In this document: one piece after another, positions 7,042 to 7,242 of the stretch | How positions within the stretch are numbered: position 1 is the first letter of the stretch | Layout: the number at the start of each line of letters is the position of its first letter | DNA from: Bacteroidota bacterium | Lineage (GTDB): Bacteria > Bacteroidota > Bacteroidia > Bacteroidales > Cfx3-03 | Assembly (NCBI GenBank): GCA_030706265.1 | Contig: JAUZOX010000129.1 | Coordinates: 1-7,242, forward strand | Direction of reading: 5' to 3' | Length of the DNA stretch: 7,242 nt | The notes under the pieces: model-generated | What the model saw: only the letters and a program-made list of their open reading frames with translations | Databases searched by the model: none | Told to the model about the DNA's origin: nothing | Position numbers and translations under genes: made by a program

Positions 7042-7101
7042 ATCTGATTGTTAAAACTAAATGGATTCAATATCATATATTTAACTATAAATAATCTATC
7101 A

Positions 7102-7242
7102 ATGAAATCTGTTTTTTATTCCGCCCTTAAAATCAGTAAGATGGGCTGTGTGATGGCAATTATGCTCTTTGGCAGTCTCTTAAATGGAAGGCAAGCTGTT
7201 GCCCAGGACACCCTGTCCAAATACATTTTAACACCCAAACCC
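7102..7242 (+). CDS. N-terminal fragment of a secreted protein, possibly a GH27-type alpha-galactosidase
   Basis: The frame is open from the ATG at 7102 to the window edge (47 codons). The first 34 residues form a signal peptide: basic MKSVFYSALKISK, a hydrophobic core (GCVMAIMLFGSLL) and a cleavage site at AVA before QD. The single cysteine at residue 16 is inside the core and not in a lipobox, so the product is probably exported by signal peptidase I. The mature start QDTLSKYILTPKP resembles, from memory, secreted Bacteroidota alpha-galactosidase-like proteins that open with a putative Ig-like domain; 13 residues are too few to be certain. It is divergent from the SusC-led operon across a 922-nt gap, a normal place for another enzyme of the same locus. 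An upstream ATG at 7061 is in a different frame from this start and ends after seven codons. Confidence 0.72.
   Translation, partial: MKSVFYSALKISKMGCVMAIMLFGSLLNGRQAVAQDTLSKYILTPKP

Larger units (their letters stand above)
6180..7101. other. Long divergent intergenic region between the SusC-led operon and the rightward secreted gene
   Basis: These 922 nt separate two divergent start codons and contain no convincing gene on either strand. The longest open stretch, about 60 codons on the minus strand at 6964-6782, is rich in F, I, S, N and Y as expected of AT-rich noncoding DNA and has no recognisable domain. The region carries candidate promoters for both directions (6323-6330 minus, 7006-7013 plus), a 16-bp palindrome (6465-6480), a phased 9-bp direct repeat (6728-6757) and a 5' hairpin (7020-7041). 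It is longer than needed for two simple promoters and may also hold a small RNA or multiple regulator sites; I cannot identify one. Confidence 0.6.

Noticed and set aside
7061..7084. Seven-codon upstream frame (MDSISYI) in the leader of the rightward gene
   Set aside because: No repeated or regulatory codons that would suggest a leader peptide, and short ATG frames are common by chance in such DNA.

Overview
The window comes from a member of the Bacteroidota, most likely a free-living Sphingobacteriales or Chitinophagales type (Mucilaginibacter or Pedobacter-like). The evidence is a complete SusC/SusD pair, lipoprotein and secretion signals typical of the phylum, AT-rich intergenic DNA, no clear Shine-Dalgarno sequences, and TAnnTTTG-type promoter elements. 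The genus is inferred from general style and not demonstrated.

Layout. On the minus strand, read from right to left, is a compact operon: a SusC-family TonB-dependent outer-membrane transporter (6179-3069), a SusD-family glycan-binding lipoprotein (3063-1531, only 5 nt after the transporter stop), and a third lipoprotein with a fasciclin-like (FAS1-like) C-terminal region (1510-533, 20 nt after SusD). A 17-bp perfect hairpin 8 nt past the last stop codon (485-524) looks like the operon terminator. After a 375-nt gap, on the same strand, lies the N-terminus of a secreted enzyme that resembles glycoside hydrolase family 2 (157-1, cut by the window edge). On the plus strand at the right end a divergent secreted protein begins (7102-7242, also cut); its first mature residues resemble secreted alpha-galactosidase-like (GH27-type) proteins of Bacteroidota, but only 13 mature residues are visible.

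The 922-nt region between the divergent genes (6180-7101) holds no convincing gene. It contains a TAnnTTTG-like element for each direction, a perfect 16-bp palindrome, a 9-bp direct repeat spaced 21 bp, and a hairpin at the predicted 5' end of the rightward transcript.

Taken together this is a polysaccharide utilisation locus. Secreted or surface enzymes cut a glycan, the SusD-like and perhaps the FAS1-like lipoprotein hold it at the cell surface, and the SusC-like channel imports oligosaccharides using TonB energy. If both partial enzymes are what they resemble, the substrate would carry galactosyl or related side groups, but that is inference. No regulator gene, mobile element, CRISPR array, rRNA or tRNA was seen. 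I did not find a clearly new system; the least explained parts are the FAS1-like lipoprotein and the long divergent regulatory region.
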